DNA of 24,210 nucleotides from an uncultured Coriobacteriales bacterium. Lineage in GTDB: Bacteria > Actinomycetota > Coriobacteriia > Coriobacteriales > UMGS124. The notes under the pieces are model-generated. The model saw nothing but the letters and a program-made list of their open reading frames with translations. It did not search any database and was not told where the DNA came from. Location: assembly GCA_902464015.1 (NCBI GenBank), contig CABQHM010000048.1, forward strand, positions 1 to 24,210, in the 5' to 3' direction. The first letter of the stretch is position 1; every line of letters begins with the position of its first letter. The translations under genes and the position numbers were made by a program. Below are positions 16,301 through 22,893 of the stretch, piece by piece.

Positions 16301-16316
16301 ATATAGTCTCGCTCAA
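13314..16316 (-). CDS. dinG: DnaQ-type 3'-5' exonuclease fused to a DinG-type helicase
   Basis: This 1000-residue bifunctional repair enzyme resembles the exonuclease-helicase DinG of Gram-positive bacteria. Exonuclease motifs: DTETTG (48-53), HNSAFD (128-133) and HRAIDD (183-188), a complete DEDDh set. Helicase motifs: EAGTGVGKS (322-330), VTNHSLL (503-509) and DEAH (529-532), with YSSAT, SFWEGFDAQGD and QAAGRLIRS further on. Cys390, 475, 480 and 487 match the 4Fe-4S ligands of XPD/DinG helicases, so activity should be redox-sensitive. The start is uncertain. I chose TTG 16314-16316 with AGGAG ten bases upstream; ATG 16275-16277 is an alternative. The frame is open to ATG 16400, but that would lie inside the start of the divergent gene. 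It is convergent with the WYL pair. Confidence 0.9.
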   Translation of the reverse strand: MSETISAELASIIMPGCDEDVAARYATLAQRASIAQFGLLDEDVVVLDTETTGLDFKDCELIEVAAARLRGNEIVETFDMFVHPAKPIPPEVVQITGITNEQVADAPCAMEVCGKLAEFAKGAPIVAHNSAFDQHFMEKGFGGQSVGGPWIDSLELSRIVLPCLKSHKLHDLSRAFGLHASTHRAIDDVIATCGLWRILLVAASDMPAGLVNRLAKMYPDVEWGYRPIFAQMAAMAPDEPFSLVDARVQRCSHMQVSLREDADDVDEMRGLVYPGDDEVRGAFATDGVVGKMYAGYEPRSEQVQMSLEVARAFRENRPAALEAGTGVGKSIAYLLPSALLAQANGITVGVATKSNTLADQLINRELPLLNEALGTNLTYTALKGYDNYPCLRKIAQLMRRGMASMPAAGSLDEAQQLQEQEGPTRRMPEPSAELLDAIAATLGFATQSAVGDVTSLGVRWGKIQRSDLTSTSSECQKRRCPFFPNKCFLHLARKRAQASDIVVTNHSLLFRQVGSDIEVLPPARFWVVDEAHSAEGEARRQWAQRVNSREVQASFDLMGGSSSGALGTLARAVRTRAASTLFMGLVSKTASEMARASIAAGLFFDDLKTFCKKVSPKKAYDTQNVWVDAEMRANEHWLAVAESGQAFSDALGHALEFAGGIQQAMSDESNPDADLQDRLNELMEAAADLDRVHKALKLILDGSDERYVYSASFTQRSGFEAYELVAESMDVGAQLASAWYPTIKSAVYSSATVAVGDKFDHFAHEVGLDRVRGGYASLKLASSYDFEHNMGIVVARDLPDPTKQKEAFLAELPQLLVDIHLAMGGSVLTLFTSRAEMDRMYEIVAPQLAQHGLELACQSRKSNVRRISEHFIAEKTSSLFALKSFWEGFDAQGDTLRCVVIPRLPFTPPTEPISLERKLREGKDAWRNHDLPESVLTFKQAAGRLIRSASDKGVLVLADPRLTGMWYGRVFMASLPKKDVETLAAGEVGDYLRSWRATHE

Positions 16317-16349
16317 AGTGTTCTCGCTCCTCAACGATGTCCGTCCACA

Positions 16350-16378
16350 TGCATAAGGCGTGATGGTATCCTTTTCAC
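16350..16378 (-). promoter_or_regulatory. Possible promoter of the DinG/exonuclease gene
   Basis: On the minus strand, GTGAAA (16373-16378) and TATGCA (16350-16355) are exactly 17 bases apart, with four and three matches to the consensus hexamers. Transcription would begin near 16343, giving a leader of about 30 bases before the TTG start. The call is weak and rests on spacing and position. Confidence 0.3.
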
Positions 16379-16398
16379 ACTCTATCAAAGGGGGATAC

Positions 16399-17058
16399 AT
16401 GGGAAAAGTTGACGTTTATTTTGCCGATTACCTCGTTATCGATGACATCACCGAGCAATCGAGCCGCCTGCTCGCCTCAAACGGCTGCATCATAGGCATG
16501 CCGCTCAAGCTCACCTGGCAAGCCGAGTCGGGCCTCTTCACGGTAAGCACCGTCGGTGGCGACGTCATCGGCACGGCGAACCCCAAGAACAAGCTCGCCA
16601 TCCGCGAATCGTTGGAAAACGGCAACGACGGCGCTTGCTGGCTGTCGCTCGTCTGGTATGACAACACCGACAAACTGTACCACGCCGAGCTCGTCTATCA
16701 GTTCTACAACGTCAAGGCCTCGCAGACTACCGAGCGCGCCAACCTCGACGCCTACACGCAGAGGACCTCGGAGCGCCTCGCCCAGGGCAAGCGCCCCGAC
16801 ATCGCCCTCACCGGCGCTGGCTGGGACCAGGTCCTCGCCACGGGAGACTGGGAGAGCCCCGACGAGCACCCCTATCCCATCGACACGAAGCGCAACTCCG
16901 GCTGCGTCATCTTCAAGCACAAGCGCTCCGGCACCGACAAGCTCGTCATGGGCCTCATTGCGGGCAAGCCTGCAGCGGTCTGGGGCGCCGGCGCGGCGTG
17001 CCTCATTCTCATCATCGTCATTCTCTTCTTTGTGTGCCGTTGCGCCTTTGGGGCATAA
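16399..17058 (+). CDS. Tail-anchored membrane protein of unknown function
   Basis: I do not recognise this 219-residue protein with certainty. Residues 1-190 look soluble and folded. One hydrophobic helix (about 190-213, VWGAGAACLILIIVILFFVC) ends six residues from the C-terminus, so the protein is probably C-terminally anchored with its domain in the cytoplasm. The stretch LKLTWQAES...GGDVIGTANPKNKLAI (about 36-70) recalls the second half of a HIRAN domain, a DNA-end-binding fold often found with repair enzymes. That resemblance is faint and unproven. The start is ATG 16399 with AAAGGGGG four bases upstream. It is divergent from the DinG/exonuclease gene, with 82 bases between the starts, and is followed 56 bases later by the flavodoxin-like gene. 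Confidence 0.7.
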   Translation: MGKVDVYFADYLVIDDITEQSSRLLASNGCIIGMPLKLTWQAESGLFTVSTVGGDVIGTANPKNKLAIRESLENGNDGACWLSLVWYDNTDKLYHAELVYQFYNVKASQTTERANLDAYTQRTSERLAQGKRPDIALTGAGWDQVLATGDWESPDEHPYPIDTKRNSGCVIFKHKRSGTDKLVMGLIAGKPAAVWGAGAACLILIIVILFFVCRCAFGA

Positions 17059-17114
17059 CCTGCACCTTTTGAGGTACAACACTGGCACGCGAACCACGTA
17101 GTAAGGAGCCTTGC

Positions 17115-17666
17115 ATGGCAAAAGACGGCATCGTCTTGTACAACTCGTTCACCGGCTACACCAAGCGCTATGCCGAGTATCTCGCCGAGACGCTCGACTA
17201 TGCCATCAAGCCCATTCAGAAGGCGAACCTGTTCAACGTCTCCACCTACCCCACCATCATCTTCGGCGGCCCCCTGCACCACAACCGCATCGAGGGCATC
17301 TCGGGCATCATCGAGGGCTGCTCATACTTCGGCGAGCAGAACCTCATCGTCTTCTCGGTGGGCATTGCCTCGCTCAACGCCGACCTCGAGAAACAGATCA
17401 AGATGAGGAACTGCGGAGACCTGCCTGTTGAGTCATTCCTGTACCAGGCGCTTCCCGGTGGCCTTTCGTACAAGGACTGCCAGCCCGGCGGCAAGATGGG
17501 CAAGCTCGTGGAGACCTATCGCGCCAAGCAGGCCGAGGGCAAGAAGCTCACCCGTGGCGACAAGCTCGCCCTCGCCATTGCCGACGGCGAGCGCCCCGAG
17601 CAGAACCGCTTCAACACCGACGCCTGCGCCACCATCATCGCAGCCGCCCGCAGCGTCGCCCGCTAA
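17115..17666 (+). CDS. Flavodoxin-like protein
   Basis: This 183-residue cytoplasmic protein has a flavodoxin fold. The FMN-phosphate loop is at residues 10-16 (NSFTGYT, the S/T-x-T-G-x-T pattern) after a first beta strand, DGIVLYN. TIIFGGPLHHNRIEGI matches the strand-and-loop region that contacts the flavin. The last part (from about 130: GKMGKLVETYRAKQAEGKKLTRGDKLALAIADGERPE) is a helical extension beyond a minimal flavodoxin of about 140-150 residues. It resembles the flavodoxin domains of menaquinone-dependent protoporphyrinogen oxidase-like proteins, but I cannot assign a substrate. The start is ATG at 17115 with AAGGAG six bases upstream. A strong bidirectional terminator follows 46 bases after the stop. 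Confidence 0.82.
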   Translation: MAKDGIVLYNSFTGYTKRYAEYLAETLDYAIKPIQKANLFNVSTYPTIIFGGPLHHNRIEGISGIIEGCSYFGEQNLIVFSVGIASLNADLEKQIKMRNCGDLPVESFLYQALPGGLSYKDCQPGGKMGKLVETYRAKQAEGKKLTRGDKLALAIADGERPEQNRFNTDACATIIAAARSVAR

Positions 17667-17712
17667 GGTTTGATTACGCGCACATAGCCGCACACAAACC
17701 AGATCTCAAAAC

Positions 17713-17754
17713 AAAAACGCCCGCAGCTTGGAATCCCAGGCTGCGGGCGTTTTT
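17713..17754. terminator. Bidirectional intrinsic terminator between the flavodoxin gene and ddl
   Basis: AAAAACGCCCGCAGC (17713-17727) and GCTGCGGGCGTTTTT (17740-17754) form a perfect 15-bp stem with a 12-base loop. The flanking A and T runs give a T tract on both strands, so it serves both convergent genes. Confidence 0.9.
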
Positions 17755-17763
17755 CATGCACGG

Positions 17764-17779
17764 TGTTTCACATGAAACG
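17764..17779. promoter_or_regulatory. parS-like ParB-binding site (imperfect)
   Basis: TGTTTCACATGAAACG differs from the perfect parS found upstream of parA (TGTTTCACGTGAAACA) at two of 16 positions. It lies in the ten-base gap between a terminator and the ddl stop codon, clear of any transcription start, and 5.1 kb from the perfect site. Confidence 0.65.
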
Positions 17780-17783
17780 TTTG

Positions 17784-18725
17784 CTAGCGACCCTCGAGCG
17801 CAAGTTCGAGGAGCTTCAGGCACACCTGACCAAAGTCCATGCCGACCTTGCGGGCAGTGTCGGGCAGAAGCGAGGTCGCAGTCATACCCGGGATGGTGTT
17901 CGTCTCCAGGATGACGGGTGTGCCGTCGTCTCGAATGATGAAGTCAGAACGGCTCACGCCGCGGCAGCCCAGGGCCTTGTGGGCCTGCACGGCAGCCGTC
18001 TGCACGCGCTCATACACATCGGCCTCAAGGCGCGCCGGGATGATGTGGTCGGCACCGTTGGCGCTGTACTTCACCTCATAGTCATAGAACTCGGCATGGG
18101 GCACAATCTCGATGACGGGCAGCGGCTCGGGGTCGTCGTTGCCCAGAACAGCAACCGTGACTTCCGTGCCCGCGACATATTCCTCGACCATGACCTTCTG
18201 GCCGCACGCGAAGGCAACTTCCAGGGCATGGGGAAGCTCGGCGGGAGTGTGCACGATGCTCATACCCACGCTCGACCCGTCGCCACACGGCTTCACGACG
18301 CACTTGTCACCGACGGCCTGCCCGATCTCCTCCACCGACATGGACGTGGGACTCGCAAGCGTCACCGACCTTGCCACGGCGAGTCCTGCGAGGGCATACA
18401 TGGCCTTAGAACGCGATTTATCCATCGCTGTGGCACTGGCGGCCACACCTGAGCCCGTATAAGGGATTTGGAACATCTCAAGGGCTCCCTGGATGGTTCC
18501 ATCCTCGCCGCCCTTGCCGTGCAGCGCGATGAATGCCACCGCGTAGTTGCCATCCGCCAGGCGACGCAGCGCCTCGCGTCCGTCACGCGTGTCAATGAGC
18601 TCGACGTCCACGCCGGAGGCGCTCAGGGCATCATAGGCGTTCTGGCCGCTTGCAAGGCTCACCTCGCGCTCGTCGCTCACACCGCCGTAGAGTATTGCCA
18701 CTTTCTTGTTCTCAAGAAACGACAT
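17784..18725 (-). CDS. ddl: D-alanine-D-alanine ligase
   Basis: Ddl joins two D-alanines with ATP for peptidoglycan precursors, in the cytoplasm. The 313-residue protein has the ATP-grasp pattern: N-terminal VAILYGGVSDEREVSL (9-24), HGKGGEDGTIQG (69-80), VVKPCGDGSSVGMSIV, MVEEYVAGTEVTVAV, and the Mg-binding RSDFIIRDDGTPVILETNTIPGMT. The tyrosine-containing loop EFYDYEVKY is that of D-Ala-D-Ala enzymes, not of VanA-type D-Ala-D-Lac ligases, so vancomycin sensitivity is the expectation. The start is ATG 18723-18725, with GGAAG nine bases upstream. TTG 18734 is a close alternative that adds three residues. It follows the 297-residue membrane protein gene by 29 bases and ends in front of a parS-like site. 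Confidence 0.95.
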   Translation of the reverse strand: MSFLENKKVAILYGGVSDEREVSLASGQNAYDALSASGVDVELIDTRDGREALRRLADGNYAVAFIALHGKGGEDGTIQGALEMFQIPYTGSGVAASATAMDKSRSKAMYALAGLAVARSVTLASPTSMSVEEIGQAVGDKCVVKPCGDGSSVGMSIVHTPAELPHALEVAFACGQKVMVEEYVAGTEVTVAVLGNDDPEPLPVIEIVPHAEFYDYEVKYSANGADHIIPARLEADVYERVQTAAVQAHKALGCRGVSRSDFIIRDDGTPVILETNTIPGMTATSLLPDTARKVGMDFGQVCLKLLELALEGR

Positions 18726-18754
18726 GCCTTTCAACTTCCTTCCTCAAGCAGCCC

Positions 18755-19648
18755 TTAACCCACAACGGCTGCGCACACGATCCAAACGACAAGGCAGCCC
18801 AGAAGCACAAGGGCAGACTTTCCCACAGCGGAGGCCCATACGTCAGCAGGCTCAAATCGGCCCGTGCGCAGCGTTGCCGCCGAGGTGGCTGCGGCGCACA
18901 CGGCGGCGCACACGACAATGAGCGCAAGAATGACCAACCCCGCGAACATAAGCAGGCTTGCGCCCCTTAAGGGAGCAGCCCCCGACACCATGGTCACAAC
19001 AGCCCATCCTACGCTTGCCACGCACGACAAGGCCCCATAGATGGCAAATGCCATCCAAGAATAAGCAGGAGCGCCGACTGTCGGCTCAGTTTGGAACGCA
19101 GCCACATAATCGGTCAGCTGCTTTGCCTCGGGCCTGTCAAAGTACCCATTGCTGTATCGAGAGTACGCTTTGTTCGATCCTGACACCTTGCGGGCAGGAG
19201 CGTTTGAAGGAATCTTCTTCATCGAGCCCGAAACGCCCGTGATGACGGCGCGGCGCAAGGCTGCAGAGTCGTCGGCATCACTGGACACGCGCGGAATGGC
19301 CGCTGAAACAAGCGGTGAGATCTTCCGTGATGTCGGGTTTTGCGCGACACCGCGCACCTGCCCAGGCTGGCCTGGTTGCGGCCTCTTTGCCTGCTGCTGC
19401 GGGGCAGCCTGGTTCGGCCTGCGCTGGGAAGGCGTGACCTTTGCGAATTCACCAGTCACCATCTGCCTGTTCGTCTGTTGCACAGGCTGGGGAAGCTGGA
19501 TGGACTGCACCTGTGGATAAGGCCGAGCCGGCGCAGGAGCACCTTGCGGCGCGGATTTCGACGGGGCCTTGGCAAAATGCGCACCACTGGCCCTGCCCGT
19601 CTGCGCGGGCTGGTCTTGGCTTTGATTCTTAAATCTCTTACCCTGCAT
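18755..19648 (-). CDS. Pro/Gln-rich membrane protein of unknown function
   Basis: No family is recognised. The 297 residues consist of a long cytoplasmic tail (1-195) rich in Pro, Gln, Ala and basic residues, then three predicted transmembrane helices (197-223, 229-255, 271-295) reaching the C-terminus. The start is ATG 19646-19648 with GAGGG about eight bases upstream; an open frame to 19768 would run into the rlmN start on the other strand. The tail carries AHFA (23-26) and TGEF followed by AKVTPSQ (65-75), the same motifs as in the sortase (TDEF followed by TRQQPAQ) and in the 517-residue protein. It lies 29 bases upstream of ddl, so it is probably co-transcribed; a role in wall synthesis or division is conceivable but unproven. 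Confidence 0.72.
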   Translation of the reverse strand: MQGKRFKNQSQDQPAQTGRASGAHFAKAPSKSAPQGAPAPARPYPQVQSIQLPQPVQQTNRQMVTGEFAKVTPSQRRPNQAAPQQQAKRPQPGQPGQVRGVAQNPTSRKISPLVSAAIPRVSSDADDSAALRRAVITGVSGSMKKIPSNAPARKVSGSNKAYSRYSNGYFDRPEAKQLTDYVAAFQTEPTVGAPAYSWMAFAIYGALSCVASVGWAVVTMVSGAAPLRGASLLMFAGLVILALIVVCAAVCAAATSAATLRTGRFEPADVWASAVGKSALVLLGCLVVWIVCAAVVG

Positions 19649-19680
19649 TGCACATCCCTCAAGGTGGCAAGTTTGTCGGA

Positions 19681-19710
19681 TTGTTCGATACCAACTGTGC
19701 ACATGATACT
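19681..19710 (+). promoter_or_regulatory. Possible rlmN promoter
   Basis: TTGTTC (19681-19686) and GATACT (19705-19710) are 18 bases apart, 45 bases before the rlmN start, in the divergent gap with the 297-residue membrane protein gene. The -35 match is only partial. Confidence 0.35.
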
Positions 19711-19755
19711 CTACGAGGGAATGGGTTTTTCTAAAAGGAGAGGTGGTATAACCAC

Positions 19756-20796
19756 ATGGAACGCGCAACCGTTGAAAGCATCGGCGTCAAGGCTCTCAGC
19801 CGCGACCAAATCACCGAGATTCTCAAGAAGGAGATGAACACCCCGGCGTTTAGGGCCAAGCAGGTCATTCAGTGGCTCTACGGCAAGGGCGTCTCCACCT
19901 ACGAGGAGATGACCAACCTTCCCAAGGACCTGCGCCAGAGGCTTGCCCAGGAGCTCCCCCTTCTTCCGGTGACCGTCACCAAGAAGCAGGTCTCCAAGGA
20001 CGGCACGCGCAAGTACCTCGTCCGCATGGGCGACGGCACCCTCGTCGAGACCGTCGGCATGCCCGGCAAGAACAAGCTCTGCGTGTGCGTGTCCACGCAG
20101 GCCGGCTGCCCCATGCGCTGCACCTTCTGCGCCACGGGCCGCAACGGCTACACCCGCAACCTTGGCCCCGGCGAGATCGTCGACCAGGTGCGCGTCGTTG
20201 CCAACGACTTTGGCACGCGCGTGAGCAGCGTCGTCCTCATGGGTCAGGGCGAGCCCTTCCTCAACTACGACGCCGTGCTCGAGGCCATGCGCATCCTCAA
20301 CAGCAAGGACGGCTTCGACATCGGTGCCCGTCACATTACGGTGTCCACCGCCGGCATCCTTCCGCAGATTCGCCGCTTTGCCTCCGAGCCCGAACAGTTC
20401 ACGCTCGCCATCTCCCTGCACTCCGCCGTGCAGGACACCCGCGACGAGCTGATGCCCGGCGTGCGTCAGTACGACCTCGAGCGCCTGCGTGACTCTGTTG
20501 CCTCCTATGCCGAGGCAACGGGCCGTCGTCCCACCTACGAGTATGCCATGATGGCCGGCATCAACGACTCCGACGCTCAGCTCAAGGCCCTTGTCACCTT
20601 CTGCCGCAGGACGCTGTGCCATGTGAACCTCATCACGCTCAACGAGGTGGCAGGCTCCCCCTTCCAGCCTTCCGACAAGGAGCGCGTCGCCCTCTTTGCC
20701 AAGACGCTGTCTGCCGCCGGCGTGGAGACCACGATCCGCGAGTCTCGTGGCTCTGACATCGACGCAGCCTGCGGTCAGCTCAAGCAGAAGGCATAA
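19756..20796 (+). CDS. rlmN: Dual-specificity 23S rRNA/tRNA adenine-C2 methyltransferase RlmN
   Basis: RlmN is a radical-SAM enzyme that methylates carbon 2 of adenine 2503 in 23S rRNA and adenine 37 in some tRNAs. The 346-residue protein is full length. The radical cluster motif C-x3-C-x2-C is CPMRCTFC (Cys118, 122, 125). The auxiliary cysteine seven residues before it (Cys111 in CVSTQAGC) and the C-terminal methyl-carrying cysteine (Cys339 in DIDAACGQL) are both present, so the two-step mechanism is intact. Other family signatures are VLMGQGEPFLNYDAV and ISLHSAVQDTRDELMP. The start is ATG at 19756, with an AGGAGAGGTGG stretch 9-20 bases upstream. It stands alone on the plus strand and ends before a bidirectional terminator. 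Confidence 0.97.
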   Translation: MERATVESIGVKALSRDQITEILKKEMNTPAFRAKQVIQWLYGKGVSTYEEMTNLPKDLRQRLAQELPLLPVTVTKKQVSKDGTRKYLVRMGDGTLVETVGMPGKNKLCVCVSTQAGCPMRCTFCATGRNGYTRNLGPGEIVDQVRVVANDFGTRVSSVVLMGQGEPFLNYDAVLEAMRILNSKDGFDIGARHITVSTAGILPQIRRFASEPEQFTLAISLHSAVQDTRDELMPGVRQYDLERLRDSVASYAEATGRRPTYEYAMMAGINDSDAQLKALVTFCRRTLCHVNLITLNEVAGSPFQPSDKERVALFAKTLSAAGVETTIRESRGSDIDAACGQLKQKA

Positions 20797-20845
20797 AGCT
20801 ACTCGTTTACACGAGTTCGTTTGGTTTTCAATACTGGATTGATAC

Positions 20846-20889
20846 AAAATTCCCGCGTACGATAAAGAACCGTACGCGGGATTTTCTTT
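20846..20889. terminator. Bidirectional intrinsic terminator between rlmN and the par operon
   Basis: TCCCGCGTACG (20851-20861) and CGTACGCGGGA (20871-20881) form a perfect 11-bp stem with a nine-base loop, flanked by AAAAT on the left and TTTTCTTT on the right. It can stop rlmN on the plus strand and the parA-parB unit on the minus strand. A smaller hairpin, ACTCGT-TTAC-ACGAGT (20801-20816), sits just after rlmN. Confidence 0.85.
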
Positions 20890-20921
20890 ACCTGCTATGC
20901 AAATAGGTCAAACAATATGCT

Positions 20922-21176
20922 TTAAATGCCCAAAGCTTCCCACTGCTCGTCAACCCAGGCTTGATTCTTCTCAACCTGGTTGAGACTTGCTTCCTTGCGA
21001 ACTTGGTCGACGCCCTCAGCCACGGTTGCAACAATCTCTTGCACGCCATGCTTGACCTGCTCCGTCGCATGGGCAACCTTGGCGCGCACCTGCTCGTCAT
21101 TCAGAGCAATGACAGTCACAGCAGCTGCCCCCACGGCCACGCCGACAATACCGAGAAACTTGACGATACCCTTCAT
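20922..21176 (-). CDS. Small YtxH-like membrane protein
   Basis: This 84-residue protein has one N-terminal hydrophobic segment (about residues 5-25, rich in Gly, Val and Ala). A long amphipathic, heptad-like helix follows (NDEQVRAKVAHATEQVKHGV and on), ending EEQWEALGI-like as DEQWEALGI. This layout is that of YtxH-type small proteins, whose role is poorly defined; assignment to the family is by architecture only. The start is ATG 21174-21176, preceded by AGGGGATGG. It begins 11 bases after parB ends and just before the terminator, so it is the last gene of the parA-parB unit. Whether it acts in segregation or only shares the transcript is unknown. Confidence 0.7.
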   Translation of the reverse strand: MKGIVKFLGIVGVAVGAAAVTVIALNDEQVRAKVAHATEQVKHGVQEIVATVAEGVDQVRKEASLNQVEKNQAWVDEQWEALGI

Positions 21177-21187
21177 GCTGCCATCCC

Positions 21188-22057
21188 CTATCCTTGAATC
21201 ATGGCCATAAGCTGCTCGAGATGTTCTTCGTTCTCAAAGTCAATCTCGATACGGTACTTGCCTTTCGATTCCTTAATACGCACCGGGGTACCAAGACCTT
21301 CCTTCAGCGTCTTAGCAGCCTTCTTATACGAGGCAGGAATCTGCACTTTCTGGTGTACCGGCTTCTCTTCACCCGTAAACGTCGGAGCGATTGCCTCAAC
21401 AATGCGCACGGTCATCTTCTCGTTGACGACACGATGAGCAAGAGCAATGCGAGCTTCGTCGCCCTTTGCCATGAGGATGGCACGGGCATGGCCGGCAGAA
21501 AGCTGGCCTGCATACACCATCTCTTGCACCTCGTCAGGAAGCTCGAGCAGACGCAATGCATTGGCAATCGCCGAGCGCGACTTTGAGACACTCTTGGCAA
21601 GCTCCTCCTGCGTCATGGCGCTGCGCTCGATGAGGTCGCGATAAGCGCGCGCCTCCTCAATGACGTTGAGGTCGGCACGCTGAATGTTCTCGATAAGGGC
21701 AAGCTGAAGGCTCGTGATGTCGTCGGTGCCATCACGCACCACAACCGGCACGTTTTCGAGGCCGGCAGCACAAGCCGCCTGGTAACGCCTCTCACCGGCA
21801 ATGATCTCATAGCCCTGAGTGTCTTTGCGCACCACGATGGGCTGAATGATGCCTACCTCTTTGATGGAGGCACTCAGTTCATCGAGGTCTTCTTGATCGA
21901 ACTTGGTACGCGGCTGATTGGGATTGCGATGCACCTCGCCAATCGCAACTTCCTTGACCGACGCATCCTTGTCGACCATCTCGTCAAGGCCTGATTCCTT
22001 GGCACTCTGAGAGACAAGGGCTCCCAGGCCCATGCCAAGTCCACCCTTTTTAGCCAC
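21188..22057 (-). CDS. parB: Chromosome-partitioning protein ParB (Spo0J family)
   Basis: ParB binds parS and spreads as a CTP-dependent sliding clamp to organise the replication-origin region. The 289 residues contain the CTP-binding signatures GERRYQA (88-94) and ENIQRADLN (123-131), and the N-terminal NPNQPRTKF (45-53). The parS-reading helix-turn-helix is MTQEELAKSVSKSRSAIANAL (148-168), and the C-terminal region is for dimerisation. The very N-terminus (KKGGLGMGLGAL) is the usual ParA-stimulating arginine/lysine-glycine segment, here with lysines. The start is GTG 22055-22057, which overlaps the parA stop by eight bases (GTGGCTAA). AAAGGAAG lies about ten bases upstream. Translation is coupled to parA. 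Confidence 0.97.
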   Translation of the reverse strand: MAKKGGLGMGLGALVSQSAKESGLDEMVDKDASVKEVAIGEVHRNPNQPRTKFDQEDLDELSASIKEVGIIQPIVVRKDTQGYEIIAGERRYQAACAAGLENVPVVVRDGTDDITSLQLALIENIQRADLNVIEEARAYRDLIERSAMTQEELAKSVSKSRSAIANALRLLELPDEVQEMVYAGQLSAGHARAILMAKGDEARIALAHRVVNEKMTVRIVEAIAPTFTGEEKPVHQKVQIPASYKKAAKTLKEGLGTPVRIKESKGKYRIEIDFENEEHLEQLMAMIQG

Positions 22058-22850
22058 GGCGAATCACTTCCTTTGCCAGGTCGCGGTATGCCTGAGCACC
22101 CTTACTGAGCTTGTCATACTCAAAAATAGACTCACCGTAGCTTGGCGCCTCGCTGAGCCTGACATTGCGCGGGATGACCGTCTTGAAGACTTTCTTCTCG
22201 AAGTAGTTGCGCACCTCGTCGGCCACCTGCTTGGAGAGAGACGTACGCTTGTCGTACATTGTCAATACGATACCAAAAATCTCAAGGTCGGGGTTGAGGG
22301 TGGACTTCATCATCTTGATGGACTCCATGAGCTTCGTGACACCCTCAAGCGCATAGAACTCGCACTGAATCGGAACCAGAATGCTGTTGCATGCCGTCAG
22401 GGCATTGATGGTAAGAACCCCCAGAGAAGGGGGGCAGTCGATGAAAATGTAGTCAAAGCAGTCTTTAATCTCATCGATGGCCTTTTTGAGACGGGTCTCA
22501 CGCTCATCGGCTTGCACAAGCTCTACTTCAGCACCGGCAAGCTGAATGGTGGCAGGAATAACAAACACGTTATGACTCGTGCTGTTTTCCACCGTCTCAC
22601 TCATAGGCACGTCATTAAGAATGGCATCATAGACACTCTTCTCAACAGCGTTCTTGTCCACTCCCAAACCACTCGTGGTGTTGCCCTGCGGATCAAAGTC
22701 AACAACGAGGACCTTGTAGTTCTTTTCTCCCAGTGCCGCAGAGAGGTTCACAGCCGTCGTGGACTTACCCACGCCACCTTTCTGGTTCATGATGGCAATG
22801 ACTTTAGGGTCCTTATCGGGCGATTTACGCTTGGTCTTCTGGTAATCCAC
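22050..22850 (-). CDS. parA: Chromosome-partitioning ATPase ParA (Soj family)
   Basis: ParA is a deviant-Walker ATPase that works with ParB and parS in chromosome segregation. The 266-residue protein has KGGVGKST (24-31) with the signature lysine, the DFDPQGN motif (51-57) and the Walker-B strand DYIFIDCPPSLG. It also has a basic C-terminal half (KTVIPRNVRLSEAPSYG) of the DNA-binding type. The start is uncertain. GTG 22848-22850 is chosen because GGAG lies five bases upstream; TTG 22865 is possible but has no ribosome site. Either start leaves an unusual charged leader (about 16 residues, YQKTKRKSPDKDPK) before the first strand. A perfect parS lies 26 bases upstream of the chosen start. Confidence 0.96.
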   Translation of the reverse strand: MDYQKTKRKSPDKDPKVIAIMNQKGGVGKSTTAVNLSAALGEKNYKVLVVDFDPQGNTTSGLGVDKNAVEKSVYDAILNDVPMSETVENSTSHNVFVIPATIQLAGAEVELVQADERETRLKKAIDEIKDCFDYIFIDCPPSLGVLTINALTACNSILVPIQCEFYALEGVTKLMESIKMMKSTLNPDLEIFGIVLTMYDKRTSLSKQVADEVRNYFEKKVFKTVIPRNVRLSEAPSYGESIFEYDKLSKGAQAYRDLAKEVIRRG

Positions 22851-22876
22851 GAGGGCTCCGTTCAATTCAGTGCAAC

Positions 22877-22892
22877 TGTTTCACGTGAAACA
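22877..22892. promoter_or_regulatory. parS site (perfect palindrome)
   Basis: TGTTTCACGTGAAACA is a perfect 16-base palindrome identical to the canonical Bacillus-type parS. It begins one base after a predicted -10 element of the parA promoter, so the predicted transcription start lies inside it. Confidence 0.95.
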
Positions 22893-22893
22893 T

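Noticed and set aside
16317..16400. DinG/exonuclease start at ATG 16398-16400
   Set aside because: It would overlap the start and ribosome site of the divergent plus-strand gene and lie upstream of the likely promoter; the added residues are not part of the exonuclease fold.
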